From Oscillospiraceae bacterium (lineage in GTDB: Bacteria > Bacillota > Clostridia > Oscillospirales > SIG627), in NCBI GenBank assembly GCA_015065085.1, contig SVQW01000001.1, positions 292,258 through 356,257 of the forward strand: a stretch of DNA of 64,000 bases, written 5' to 3'. The position numbers and the translations under genes are program-made. Positions 33,716-42,820 of the stretch are shown piece after piece. Each line of letters begins with the position of its first letter. Position 1 is the first letter of the stretch. Below the pieces are notes generated by a model. The model searched no databases. It worked only from the letters and a program-made list of their open reading frames with translations, and was not told where the DNA came from.

Positions 33716-34450
33716 TTATGATTTAATGAAATCTCTTAATTCCTTGAGCAACTCCATATCTGCATCGTAATTTTTCCCTGCAACGGAAAGCCCTTCAATT
33801 CGTTTTTTCAGAACATGCACCTGTCTGAGTGCATATTCCTTTGAGAATTTTGGCGGATTATTCTTATCCCAAACTCCCATCAAAGACTGAAACGGGGTGA
33901 GCGAACGACATTGGCCGTCGTAAACTGCGTTGATAACTGTATAGAAGCGTCCTTGCGATACGCAGTAAACATCATTGATTATATTGAATCCGTTATCAAA
34001 TAAAAATTCGCGAAGCTTATCCTTCGAAAGCATGGGCTGCAATATGAAATTGTATTTCGGATTTTTGAGATAAGGGCTGAACTTGATTATATCGCAAATG
34101 AGCTCTCCGCCCATTCCCGCGATTACAATATCGTCAAAATCATACTTGTCCATATTGATAAGACCGTACGTCTTGACAAATGAGATTTGCTTTTCCAGCT
34201 TATATTTTTTCACAGTGGCGGCAGCATGCAACAGCGGTCCGTCCTTCACGTCACAGGCGAACGCAGAAGGCGTTTTTCCGGTAAGTACTGCATAACAAGG
34301 AAGATAGGCGTGGTCAGTGCCTATATCGGCAAAGACACGCCCATCTCTGATAAAACCGTATACAGTTGACAAACGCTGATCAAGTTTAAAAAGACGTTTG
34401 TTCAGTTCTGTTTTACCGCTGCCGGAATTATTTTGCGGCGAGATACTCAT
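33716..34450 (-). CDS. trmK: tRNA (adenine(22)-N1)-methyltransferase
   Basis: TrmK methylates N1 of A22 in tRNA-Ser and tRNA-Tyr with S-adenosylmethionine. The 244 residues match COG2384. The SAM motif I is VFADIGTDHAYLPCYAV (about 40-56), and DDIVIAGMGGELICDII (about 104-120) contains the family's GMGG motif. A C-terminal coiled-coil domain (about 190-244) is present. Its start lies within the end of the DUF1858 gene (23-nt overlap). The synteny with nif3 supports the assignment; no sigA/dnaG lies next to it as it does in Bacillus. Confidence 0.9.
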   Translation of the reverse strand: MSISPQNNSGSGKTELNKRLFKLDQRLSTVYGFIRDGRVFADIGTDHAYLPCYAVLTGKTPSAFACDVKDGPLLHAAATVKKYKLEKQISFVKTYGLINMDKYDFDDIVIAGMGGELICDIIKFSPYLKNPKYNFILQPMLSKDKLREFLFDNGFNIINDVYCVSQGRFYTVINAVYDGQCRSLTPFQSLMGVWDKNNPPKFSKEYALRQVHVLKKRIEGLSVAGKNYDADMELLKELRDFIKS

Positions 34451-34631
34451 TTATCTTGCTGATGAGCTCGTCACAATCAACGCCGTGAACCTCGCAAGCC
34501 TGTTCAATGGTCTCACCGCGTGCAGAGGGGCAACCCAGACAATGCATGCCAATTTCCAAAAAGAATTTTCCTGTTTCTCTGTCAAAATCAAGAATATCGC
34601 CGATTATTGTGTCCTTGGTTACTTCGTTCAT
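34428..34631 (-). CDS. DUF1858-domain small protein
   Basis: This 67-residue protein carries the DUF1858 signature: an N-terminal TIIGDILDFD, then GMHCLGCPSARGETIEQACE (about 28-47) and a helical C-terminus. The Cys pair CLGC resembles a redox or metal site, and the family occurs in many anaerobes, also fused to hybrid-cluster-type proteins, but its function is unsettled. AAGGAG precedes the ATG. It has its own promoter 5' of it and translational overlap with trmK, so it starts the last segment of the long minus-strand run. Confidence 0.87.
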   Translation of the reverse strand: MNEVTKDTIIGDILDFDRETGKFFLEIGMHCLGCPSARGETIEQACEVHGVDCDELISKINEYLAAK

Positions 34632-34668
34632 TTTTGTATATCTCCTTTTGAATTTATTTTACATATAT

Positions 34669-34697
34669 ATTCTAGCATTGTAAGAAATAATATGCAA
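34669..34697 (-). promoter_or_regulatory. Internal promoter before DUF1858-trmK-nif3-rqcH
   Basis: On the minus strand TTGCAT, a 17-nt spacer and TAGAAT, placed in the only gap above 25 nt in the whole minus-strand run. Confidence 0.65.
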
Positions 34698-34699
34698 CA

Positions 34700-37267
34700 T
34701 TATTTTGTTAAATTTTTCGCTTTTTTAATTATTTCACTTATACCAAACGGTATAACACCAAAAATCGCACTTACAAAGGCCACTTCTGCGTTTGGCATGT
34801 AAAGTCCCAAAGCATTGCCGAGCGGCTCTATCGAAAAAACCGCAAGCAACGCAAGAATACCTGTGGCAAGCGGAACAAAGAACATAGGCGAAATTTTTCT
34901 GCGTATGAAAATATCATCGCTCCGCAAAGAGACGGCAATTAGAAATGTGCTGGTGAAAATCGTGACAAGTGCTGCAGCGGAAGCCGTGGCGGGAGCCCCG
35001 TTATACATTCTGTGAACCAGTACCGTAACTATACCTCCCGTAAGACCTATAATAAACGGTGGTGGAATGAGTGATACCAAGCTGAACATATGTTTGTTGT
35101 AATTTGGCGGTGGTATTATTCCGGTTTCATTAGGTGTGTCACTGCATATGGCAAGTGCGGAAGGTAAAATGGAAAAAATGCCGTATAAAAACAGTACCGC
35201 GGGATCAAAAATAAGTCTTTTTTCAAATATCATACCCAGCAGTATCAAAGTACAAATGAAAAACTGACCGCTAAGAATATAAAGAAGCATATGATTGGCA
35301 TTGTGGTAAACCGCTCTGCAATTCTTTATCAGTTCGGGAAAAACGGAAAAGTTTTTGCGAGTAAGTTCAGCGTCCGCAAAGTATTTTGAAGCCGTGGTTT
35401 TGGTATCATGAGAAGCAATCGAGGCATCTGACACGGCTTGTAACGGCAAGTCGTGCAGGGAACGCGGAAAAGATGTTATGACACTGCCGTTTTCTTTATA
35501 AAGCTTGGCAAGAAAAATACGTTGATTTTGCGTTAAATGCGAAAAAACTTTATACTTACTCAATTCTGCACGTAATAAACCCACGTCGCAATTTGCCAAC
35601 GACTCACTGTCCGCCGTAAGATCATCGTTCGCAAGTAGGGAAGTACTGCGCGCAAGGTCAAGAAAAGTACCGGTTGGTGCGTTTTCCATCAGAACCGTAT
35701 TAACAGCACTTTTTTTGCACAGAGAAAGAGCTTTCACAGCGTCAGCGCTTATCGGGTTATAAAAACCGATGAACCCCAGCAAGGTCATACGATCAAGATC
35801 GACGAAACATTCTTGACTTTCTGAAGAAAAATCCACGGATTTTTTTACAATCGCTATTACGGTTTGTGAATCCATTTCCATATTGTGGATTTGGTTTTGC
35901 AGAGAAAAACGTTCGTTTTTTGACAAATTACGTATCGTTCCGCGTATACTTACGGAAGTGCATCGTGCGAGCATATCGGTGGCAAATCCGCGAGAAATTA
36001 CAGAGTATTCGCCGTTCCTGAATGTCATAACCGCATCGATTTCACCGGCATATTGGTTTAGAAACACAAACTCATCCTGAACGGTTTTCTTTGTTATTCC
36101 GAATTGTGATGAATATTTTATTAAGGATATATCAGTATAATGGCGCTTTTTTTGTGTCGCTGTTGTCGAAGCAACAGCAAATTTCAGCAGTTCATCTCTT
36201 TGATATGGGTTTACGTCCGATGGAGTACGATAATCATTGTTTATATAGAAACCTTTGATTTCAGGCATAGCACTGAGGAAATAGTCAAAATTTTCTATGA
36301 AAGCAGTATCGGTGGAGTTGAATGTATCAATTGATTTATAGTTTTTAAGAATACATCCGTGTTTTTTTTCCAATCTCAAAACACTTGAAGCAATTGTTGC
36401 CTCGCTGAAAATCGAGATACAGTCGCCCAGAGCGGCTATGGAAAGAGTGATTGCGGTAAAAAGCATGCCAAATACGTCGTACTTTAAAAGAACGCCGATT
36501 GTAAAAACAATAAAACACATTAATATCCACAAAAGGTAAAGCTGCTTGCCTACAAAAAGACTATTTTTGTGGACTTTTGGCATCTCGTTTGTAAAAACCT
36601 TTTTGAAAGGGATGTTTTCGATGTTAAAGATGTTCTTGGCTGTGTGACATACCAAAACTTTTGCATGACCTCCACACACAACACTTCCCGCAAAAACTAT
36701 GCATGAATGATACGGAGCATCCTGCGGTAAATGCGATTGGGATAATTTGGTTATTTGAGAACAGTCAGAAGTGATAAAAGACTCGAATACAGAAAAATCA
36801 TCACATTCAATCACTATACAGTCACACGGGACAAAATCTCCCGGCGAGAGAAGAAGTATATCACCTGGAACCAGGTTTTTAATATTTACAACCTGCCTCT
36901 TGTTATCCCGTATTACGGCAGAAGTGAGCCTTTTGTGTGAAAGAATACGCCTATTCACATAGTGAATATAAAGGTGTGTTCCGAGTCTGGCAAGTACATA
37001 CACTCCGAAAAGAACCACGCTTGCAGTTAATGATGCATTTTGTTGTAAAAAAAATGAAAGAATGCATATTACGCAGAAAAGCCATGGCATTACATCAGAC
37101 AACAGAGATTTAAAAAATGAGGACATTACATTTTCGGATGTGCCAAAAGGAATGTTGCGGCCAAAAGCCGCAGTGTTTTTATCTACGCCTTTTTTTGTAA
37201 GACCTCTTGTAAAGTCTGTTCCTAAGGCGGTTTTCAGCTCATCGAGCGGTTTATTGAGTATATTCAT
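34700..37267 (-). CDS. P-type ATPase-like membrane protein lacking all catalytic motifs (predicted pseudoenzyme)
   Basis: The 855-residue protein has the P2-type ATPase layout: an N-terminal cytoplasmic segment, helices M1-M2 (about 56-98), an actuator-like domain (with VPGDILLLSPGDFVPCD at 133-149), M3-M4 (about 243-290), a P/N-like cytoplasmic region and a cluster of about six C-terminal helices (about 655-845). Homology is clear from stretches such as KKHGCILKNYKSIDTFNST (301-319) and VFSHLTQNQRIFLAKLYKEN (574-593). Yet all signature motifs are altered: TGES reads TSDC (166-169), PEGL in M4 reads GDCI (281-284), DKTGT reads NFDYF (326-330, phospho-Asp replaced by Asn), KGA reads RGF (426-428), DPPR reads NPIS (504-507), TGD reads MEN (527-529), and GDGxND reads SFPRSLHD (599-606). 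The frame is intact and overlaps clpE by 4 nt. An active pump is very unlikely; a regulatory, scaffold or scramblase-like role is possible. Confidence 0.85.
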   Translation of the reverse strand: MNILNKPLDELKTALGTDFTRGLTKKGVDKNTAAFGRNIPFGTSENVMSSFFKSLLSDVMPWLFCVICILSFFLQQNASLTASVVLFGVYVLARLGTHLYIHYVNRRILSHKRLTSAVIRDNKRQVVNIKNLVPGDILLLSPGDFVPCDCIVIECDDFSVFESFITSDCSQITKLSQSHLPQDAPYHSCIVFAGSVVCGGHAKVLVCHTAKNIFNIENIPFKKVFTNEMPKVHKNSLFVGKQLYLLWILMCFIVFTIGVLLKYDVFGMLFTAITLSIAALGDCISIFSEATIASSVLRLEKKHGCILKNYKSIDTFNSTDTAFIENFDYFLSAMPEIKGFYINNDYRTPSDVNPYQRDELLKFAVASTTATQKKRHYTDISLIKYSSQFGITKKTVQDEFVFLNQYAGEIDAVMTFRNGEYSVISRGFATDMLARCTSVSIRGTIRNLSKNERFSLQNQIHNMEMDSQTVIAIVKKSVDFSSESQECFVDLDRMTLLGFIGFYNPISADAVKALSLCKKSAVNTVLMENAPTGTFLDLARSTSLLANDDLTADSESLANCDVGLLRAELSKYKVFSHLTQNQRIFLAKLYKENGSVITSFPRSLHDLPLQAVSDASIASHDTKTTASKYFADAELTRKNFSVFPELIKNCRAVYHNANHMLLYILSGQFFICTLILLGMIFEKRLIFDPAVLFLYGIFSILPSALAICSDTPNETGIIPPPNYNKHMFSLVSLIPPPFIIGLTGGIVTVLVHRMYNGAPATASAAALVTIFTSTFLIAVSLRSDDIFIRRKISPMFFVPLATGILALLAVFSIEPLGNALGLYMPNAEVAFVSAIFGVIPFGISEIIKKAKNLTK

Positions 37268-39552
37268 AATAGGCTGACCGTGAGATTTTGACCGTCAAAA
37301 TCTATATTTAAAGCGGTTATTCGTTTGGGATAACTTTCGATTATAGTGGCGGCTATTCTGTCTTCGACCTCCGTTTGGATAAAACGGCGTAAATTACGCG
37401 CACCGTATTTTTCACTGTACGATTTTTCAGCAATAAACACTTTTGCATCGTTAGAAAAAGCCAGGGATATTCCACGTTGCTCCATTGCGTTTTTCAGATC
37501 CGTCAGGCTTATGTCGGCGATGGAAATGAAGTCTTTTACGCTTAAGCGATTGAACGTAATTATTTCATCAACGCGGTTAAGAAACTCAGGACGCAAAAAT
37601 TCTTCCAGAGCTTTTTGAGTTTTATCCTTGTCAATGAGCAGAGAGGTTGTTGCAAAACCGGAAAGATTGGAAGAGGAATTGCTGCCGGCGTTGGTGGTCA
37701 TTATAATAACCGTATTTTCGAAGTTGACCTCTTTTCCATGCGCATCAGTGATTCGACCGTCATCCAAAATCTGAAGAAGTATATTCATAACATCGGGATG
37801 CGCTTTTTCAATTTCATCAAACAGAATAACTGAATAAGGCTTACGGCGGATTTTTTCGGTAAGCTGACCGGCATCATCGTAGCCGACATAGCCGGGAGGA
37901 GAGCCAATTATGCGAGATACGGCATGTTTTTCCATGAATTCCGACATATCCAGGCGTATAAGCGCTTCGGGAAAATTAAACAGCTCGGATGCAAGCGTTT
38001 TTACAAGCTCTGTTTTTCCGACACCGGTTGGTCCGGCGAATATGAAGGACACAGGCTTACGCTTATAAGAAATTCCGGTACGATTTCTTTTTATGGCACG
38101 GTACACCGATTCGATTGCGTGATCTTGGCCGATAATGCGTTTTTTAAGACGTTTGTCAAGGTCCACAATGGACGCCACATCATCGTCGGTTATGCAGCTT
38201 TTGGGGATACCTGTTTGTATTTCTATTACATGAGCAACTTCCTTTTCGGAAAGGAATATGTTGTCCTTTTGGGCAGAAAGTGTGTTGAACTCATTATTGA
38301 GGTTCAATTCACGCACTTTAAGTTCAGCAAGTCGTTCGTACGTTTCATTAGTTTTTTCCGTAAGATTTTCAAGGCTATCCTTTTCGGCTCTCAGCTTGTT
38401 TATTTCATCAGCTAAAATGCCGATTTTGGTAAAAATAGCATTGGAGAGAGTGAGATGAGCACATGCTTCATCCAAAATATCAATGGCTTTATCCGGCAGA
38501 AAACGATCAGTAATGTACCGTTCGGAAAGAATAACAATTTTTTTCAACAGAGCATCCGGAATATTGACTCCGTGAAAAACTTCGTAATAGTTTTTTATGC
38601 CATACAGTATCTTCACGGATTCATCAATGGAAGGCTCATTGACAACAACGGGCTGAAAACGGCGCTCCAAAGCAGAATCCTTTTCTATGTGCTTTCTGTA
38701 CTCTGTAAGGGTTGTAGCACCTATTATCTGTACCTCACCGCGCGAAAGGGCAGGCTTGAGAATATTTGCTGCGTTCATTCCGCCCTCTGCATCTCCCGCA
38801 CCGGCAATAGTGTGGATTTCATCGATTACGAGGATGATATTCCCTAACTTTTTAACTTCTTCGATTAAAGCTTTCATACGGCTTTCAAATTGTCCACGAA
38901 ATTGAGTTCCCGCAATGAGGGAGGTGAGGTCGAGCATGAAAACTTCTTTATTCTTTAGCTTGTATGGCACATCTCCATTTACAATTTTTGTAGCCAGTGC
39001 CTCTGCGATAGCAGTTTTTCCGACACCCGGTTCGCCTATCAGACAAGGATTGTTTTTCTGGCGTCTTGACAAAATCTGTATAACACGTTCGATTTCTTTT
39101 TCTCGCCCTACTATATTGTCAATCTTTCCTTCTTGCGCCTTTTTTGTAAGGTCAATGCAATATGAGTTAAGAAATTTCTTTGCATTATCCTTTTTCTTTG
39201 CATCTTTTTGATTTTGTGAAGAAGTGTCATTTTTCGTTGCTTCTTCTCCCGGAAGAGGCGAAGAAGAAAAGAAAGAACGGATATCCTGTACCGGCGCAGT
39301 TGCATCGCCGTCATTAATATCACACAATAATTCGTCGTTTTCATCGGTGAGCGGCATGAGTTGCTCAGACATCATTTCCAGTTCTTCGTCTGAAATATTC
39401 ATATTTTTAATCATGTCATCGACCTGCTTAAAGCCCATTTCCTTTGCACACACGAGGCAATATCCTTCGTTTTTGGCAGTGCCGTTTTCAAGCTTTGTTA
39501 CAAATACAACAGCAGGTCGTTTATTACATTTAACGCAAATAGGTAATTTCAA
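37264..39552 (-). CDS. ClpE-type AAA+ unfoldase
   Basis: The 762-residue ATPase is a two-ring Clp/Hsp100 protein. An N-terminal zinc finger (CVKC at 6-9 and CLVC at 32-35) marks it as ClpE-like; there are no classical Clp-N repeats. D1 has Walker A GEPGVGKT (173-180) and Walker B LVIDE; a short middle coiled coil spans about 380-420; D2 has Walker A GPTGVGKT (507-514) and Walker B ILFDE (577-581). The loop after NAGSNSSSNL carries SGF at 631-633, in the place of the VGF/IGF tripeptide that docks to ClpP, so partnership with ClpP is plausible. No mcsAB or ctsR gene is near. Its last 4 nt overlap the P-type-ATPase-like gene, which suggests a linked function. Confidence 0.92.
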   Translation of the reverse strand: MKLPICVKCNKRPAVVFVTKLENGTAKNEGYCLVCAKEMGFKQVDDMIKNMNISDEELEMMSEQLMPLTDENDELLCDINDGDATAPVQDIRSFFSSSPLPGEEATKNDTSSQNQKDAKKKDNAKKFLNSYCIDLTKKAQEGKIDNIVGREKEIERVIQILSRRQKNNPCLIGEPGVGKTAIAEALATKIVNGDVPYKLKNKEVFMLDLTSLIAGTQFRGQFESRMKALIEEVKKLGNIILVIDEIHTIAGAGDAEGGMNAANILKPALSRGEVQIIGATTLTEYRKHIEKDSALERRFQPVVVNEPSIDESVKILYGIKNYYEVFHGVNIPDALLKKIVILSERYITDRFLPDKAIDILDEACAHLTLSNAIFTKIGILADEINKLRAEKDSLENLTEKTNETYERLAELKVRELNLNNEFNTLSAQKDNIFLSEKEVAHVIEIQTGIPKSCITDDDVASIVDLDKRLKKRIIGQDHAIESVYRAIKRNRTGISYKRKPVSFIFAGPTGVGKTELVKTLASELFNFPEALIRLDMSEFMEKHAVSRIIGSPPGYVGYDDAGQLTEKIRRKPYSVILFDEIEKAHPDVMNILLQILDDGRITDAHGKEVNFENTVIIMTTNAGSNSSSNLSGFATTSLLIDKDKTQKALEEFLRPEFLNRVDEIITFNRLSVKDFISIADISLTDLKNAMEQRGISLAFSNDAKVFIAEKSYSEKYGARNLRRFIQTEVEDRIAATIIESYPKRITALNIDFDGQNLTVSLL

Positions 39553-39573
39553 AATTCATCAGCCTTTCGAGTG

Positions 39574-40149
39574 TTAGGAATTTATCTTATTTTCACGTTT
39601 ATTTTTAACATATATTCCGCGGTATGTTTTAATATAATACATAACAAGTGTAAACAGTGTAAGAGCAAAAAGGAGAACAGAAAGCAAATTTGATATTTGC
39701 TCGTATCTGTTATCGATGAGTATTATAATCACGACAACTGCGTAGAACACGGTGGTTCCGAGTTTACCGTACCAATTGGAATGAACATATATATTTCCGC
39801 GTTTGAGAATCAGGGCTGCGCCTGCCATCATGAGAAGCTCTTTGAAGATAATCGTAACAATAAGCCAACCGGGGATCATATGTCTGATGTACAAGCAGAT
39901 AATGGCAGCTATTTGCATGAGCTTGTCCGCAAGGGGGTCAAGTAATTTTCCTATATTGGTAACCCAACGGAATTTTCTTGCCAGAAAGCCGTCAACAATG
40001 TCAGTTATGCCGGCCAGTACAAATACGGCTCCTCCCCACAGCATACCACTGTATCCGTCGTATAAAAACAGGTATATAAACAATGGGATAAGGAGTATTC
40101 GAAACAATGAAAGATAATTTGGAATATACTCTTTTTTTAAGTGTTTCAT
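39574..40149 (-). CDS. pgsA: CDP-alcohol phosphatidyltransferase, probably phosphatidylglycerophosphate synthase
   Basis: The enzyme condenses CDP-diacylglycerol with glycerol-3-phosphate on the way to phosphatidylglycerol. The 191-residue membrane protein begins with IPNYLSLFRILLIPLFIYLF, typical for PgsA. The CDP-alcohol motif DGxxARxxxxxxxxGxxxDxxxD is present in DIVDGFLARKFRWVTNIGKLLDPLAD (split: DGFLARKF and GKLLDPLAD, about 51-75). Five or six hydrophobic helices follow. Cardiolipin synthase of the CDP-alcohol type cannot be excluded, but the neighbourhood in Clostridia favours PgsA. Confidence 0.87.
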   Translation of the reverse strand: MKHLKKEYIPNYLSLFRILLIPLFIYLFLYDGYSGMLWGGAVFVLAGITDIVDGFLARKFRWVTNIGKLLDPLADKLMQIAAIICLYIRHMIPGWLIVTIIFKELLMMAGAALILKRGNIYVHSNWYGKLGTTVFYAVVVIIILIDNRYEQISNLLSVLLFALTLFTLVMYYIKTYRGIYVKNKRENKINS

Positions 40150-40167
40150 GCAGAGACCTTTCTCAAC

Positions 40168-40899
40168 TTAAAATATTGCTTTTATCATTTCATAAATCGG
40201 ATTGTATGCGAAGAAGTATTTGAAAACCATGCTGTTTTCCGGAGAAGTCTGTGCGAGAAGCGGGTATTCTGACGATTTCATGTAAGGGAGAGCGATTTCT
40301 ACTATCATCGCTACAATATAAACCCAAAGCAAGCCAAAAAGTATTCCGGATAATACTCCGAGGAATTTGTTAGCGGTTCTGAGAATAGGAAGTTTTACAA
40401 GCTTATCCAAAAGGAATGTTAATACGCTTACAGCCAGTAAGCTTGCTACAAGTATCAGAATGAAAGCGATTACGTAAGAAACAGTCTGGCTTAGTGGCTT
40501 GGCGATATAATCAACAGCAGCTTGTGAAGCATTTTCGGTGCTTTCGTTTTTGAAATTTTCAAAGCTTTGCTTGAAAGCATCAAAATCAATATTGAATTTT
40601 TCAAGTATATCGCTGAATTCGCCCGGCTTATCTTCAACAATTTTATCAACATCCGGCTGATTGGTGGCTTCATCGACGGCAATTTGAGACATACGATCGG
40701 TTACAATGCGCTCCACCGCCGGTTCCATATAATTTTGGTTGATAAACTGACCGAATGTGGGTGAAAAGCTTATTGCGAGTATCAGGCATACAATACCACC
40801 GCATAAATTGAGAACGGTTTTAACAAAACCTTTTTTGTATCCTCTGTAAATCGCAAATAAAAATACGATAACTGCTATGATATCAAGTACTATATTCAT
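40168..40899 (-). CDS. CvpA-family membrane protein
   Basis: The 243-residue protein has the CvpA pattern: two N-terminal helices with FLFAIYRGYKKGFVKTVLNL (about 14-33), a central charged, helical extracytoplasmic segment (about 60-130) and two or three C-terminal helices including FLGVLSGILFGLLWVYIVA (about 198-216). CvpA proteins were named for colicin V production and are now linked to envelope homeostasis, with no defined activity. The insert of about 70 polar residues between helix pairs is longer than in the E. coli protein but common in Clostridia. It lies 1 nt after the DUF5711 gene. Confidence 0.85.
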   Translation of the reverse strand: MNIVLDIIAVIVFLFAIYRGYKKGFVKTVLNLCGGIVCLILAISFSPTFGQFINQNYMEPAVERIVTDRMSQIAVDEATNQPDVDKIVEDKPGEFSDILEKFNIDFDAFKQSFENFKNESTENASQAAVDYIAKPLSQTVSYVIAFILILVASLLAVSVLTFLLDKLVKLPILRTANKFLGVLSGILFGLLWVYIVAMIVEIALPYMKSSEYPLLAQTSPENSMVFKYFFAYNPIYEMIKAIF

Positions 40900-40900
40900 A

Positions 40901-42082
40901 TTATTCTCCTTCTATTGTCACTGCTTCCGAAGCGTTAGCGAGGATTACCGTGTTGTTATCGGAAATTAGCTCGTCAAACCGCTTGTCAACGGTCAAAGTT
41001 TTTTCTTCAAGGGTTTCTAGGTTATAAATAGTCAGGCTACCCGATGACAGTTTGTATAAGCTGTTACTTGTCAAACAAACATCAATAATATGTCCCTGGG
41101 AAGCAAATGTCGAAACATGCGTACCATCGCGCCTATAAACGGAAATTTCGTTTTCGCTTCCTATGATTTTTTTAGAAAGGACCAAAGCACTGTAATTGTC
41201 GTTGGAAACGAAATCATGCAATGAATCACGCGAAAAATGTACTGAAGTCAATTCCTTCATATCGGATGCATCAAAAAATGTAATCGCCTTATCGGTAAGT
41301 ATTGTTATAAATTTCTCAAAACCGGAAACCTCCATAATTATCTGGTCATACAATGTTACGGAGGCTATAATTTCCGATTTGTTAACTGAAAGAAGTGTTG
41401 CTTCGCTGATATAGAAACCGTCCTGCGCACGTATGGTTGAAATTACAAAATTTCCGTTTGAGGACATGGAAACATCTGTAATATATTTATCACCCGAACG
41501 CCATGAATATACGGGTTCAAAGTTGCTGTTGTATACATAAACAACGGAGGTATAACCTTTTTCCGATGTCGCAATGCAGAATTCGCCCTCGTCATTAATA
41601 GTGGCGTCAATAATCGGATAGCTGCAATCGGTTTCCCAGATTTTTGAAAATGTATTATAAAGTGAAATATGAGTTCCGCCCAAATCAAATACAAGCATAA
41701 ACTTATTACCGCATGCGACAGAGGGAGAAGACATGGTATGCTCGGAAGAAAATATTTTTTGGCCTTCAAGATCAAACAAATCGAGTCCCATACGTTTTAC
41801 AACGGCTAAGTCATTCCTGTATAGTGTAAGCACTGAATCCGCATCACCGCCGAAGTTTATAGTAGTATTACTGACTGCTGCGGAGTTTTCAGGGGCGGCA
41901 AAGTCAAGATACTTTATCATGTACCTGAAGTTTTCAATTGTAATATCATCGCGATAAAACTGAAACGCAAAAAGCAAAAAGAAAACAAGCACAATAAGTG
42001 TTATAAATTTTGCATAGGTGAAATAACGCGATATTTTGTTGTAATGGTTTTTGAGTTGGCTGTTTCCGTCTATTGGAATCAC
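40901..42082 (-). CDS. DUF5711-family membrane-anchored beta-propeller-like protein
   Basis: The 393-residue protein has one N-terminal transmembrane helix (about 26-44) preceded by a basic cytoplasmic tail, so most of it faces outside. The rest consists of repeated beta-rich units with patterns such as DLFDLEGQKIFSS, HISLYNTFSKIWETDCSY, VYVYNSNFEPVYSWRSGD and ISVYRRDGTHVSTFASQG, which look like a PQQ- or WD-type propeller. This fits DUF5711, a Clostridial family of unknown role. Its place between truA and cvpA, with 1-nt gaps on both sides, suggests an envelope function shared with CvpA. Confidence 0.83.
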   Translation of the reverse strand: MIPIDGNSQLKNHYNKISRYFTYAKFITLIVLVFFLLFAFQFYRDDITIENFRYMIKYLDFAAPENSAAVSNTTINFGGDADSVLTLYRNDLAVVKRMGLDLFDLEGQKIFSSEHTMSSPSVACGNKFMLVFDLGGTHISLYNTFSKIWETDCSYPIIDATINDEGEFCIATSEKGYTSVVYVYNSNFEPVYSWRSGDKYITDVSMSSNGNFVISTIRAQDGFYISEATLLSVNKSEIIASVTLYDQIIMEVSGFEKFITILTDKAITFFDASDMKELTSVHFSRDSLHDFVSNDNYSALVLSKKIIGSENEISVYRRDGTHVSTFASQGHIIDVCLTSNSLYKLSSGSLTIYNLETLEEKTLTVDKRFDELISDNNTVILANASEAVTIEGE

Positions 42083-42083
42083 C

Positions 42084-42815
42084 TCAATATATTATTTTAT
42101 TTAAGTATAATCCATGTGCCGGAGCGGTAAATCCCGCAGATTTTCTGGATTTTAACCTGATTATTTCTTCGGGCTTTTCTTTGATACGACCATGATAAAT
42201 ATCGCAAACGGTGCCTACCAGAATTCGCACCATATTGTACAGAAAGCCATTGGCGCAAATACTGAATTTAATTATACCGCCGTCGCGTTTTGCAGTGAAA
42301 TATTCGATTTTTCGTACCGTGTCAATAATTTTTGAGCCGTCTGACATGAAAGATGCAAAATCATGCTCACCCACGAAATGACTGCAGATTTCATTGAGTG
42401 AATCGACGTCAAGTGGCTTTGGATAAAAACAAGCTTTCGTTCTGTAAAACGGGTTGCGGTAAAACTCATTCCAAATGAGATATTCATATTCTTTGGCTTT
42501 GCATGAATATCGCGCATGAAATTCATCATCAACAACTTCGGCTTTTACTGCAGAAATATCGAATGGCAACAGAGTATTAAGCGCACGCGGAAGACGTTCC
42601 ACGTCAAAAGTGGGCTTATCACATAAAAAATTGAAACAAAACCTATTGGCATGAACGCCCGAATCTGTTCTGGAACATCCGTGAATGTCGTAATGCGTGT
42701 TGAAGATTATATCAACAGCTTTTGAAACTTCACTCTGAACGGTTGGAGAATTTTTCTGGAACTGCCAACCGTGATAAGCTGTTCCGTCGAACATAATGGT
42801 GACAAGTATATTCAT
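42084..42815 (-). CDS. truA: tRNA pseudouridine(38-40) synthase
   Basis: TruA makes pseudouridine at positions 38-40 of the tRNA anticodon arm. The 243-residue length is typical. The N-terminus MFDGTAYHGWQFQKN (about 8-22) and the catalytic loop HGCSRTDSGVHA (about 45-56, with the nucleophilic Asp) identify it. The C-terminal domain contains GNGFLYNMVRI-like sequence (here ANGFLYNMVRILVGT, about 200-214) and RKSAGFTAPAHGLYL. In Firmicutes truA often follows the ECF transporter genes, exactly as here. Confidence 0.95.
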   Translation of the reverse strand: MNILVTIMFDGTAYHGWQFQKNSPTVQSEVSKAVDIIFNTHYDIHGCSRTDSGVHANRFCFNFLCDKPTFDVERLPRALNTLLPFDISAVKAEVVDDEFHARYSCKAKEYEYLIWNEFYRNPFYRTKACFYPKPLDVDSLNEICSHFVGEHDFASFMSDGSKIIDTVRKIEYFTAKRDGGIIKFSICANGFLYNMVRILVGTVCDIYHGRIKEKPEEIIRLKSRKSAGFTAPAHGLYLNKIIY

Positions 42816-42820
42816 ATCGT

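Noticed and set aside
34700-37267. Calling the P-type-ATPase-like gene a pseudogene
   Set aside because: The 855-codon frame has no stop or frameshift, keeps a good overlap with clpE, and its changes hit specifically the catalytic motifs while the rest is well preserved.
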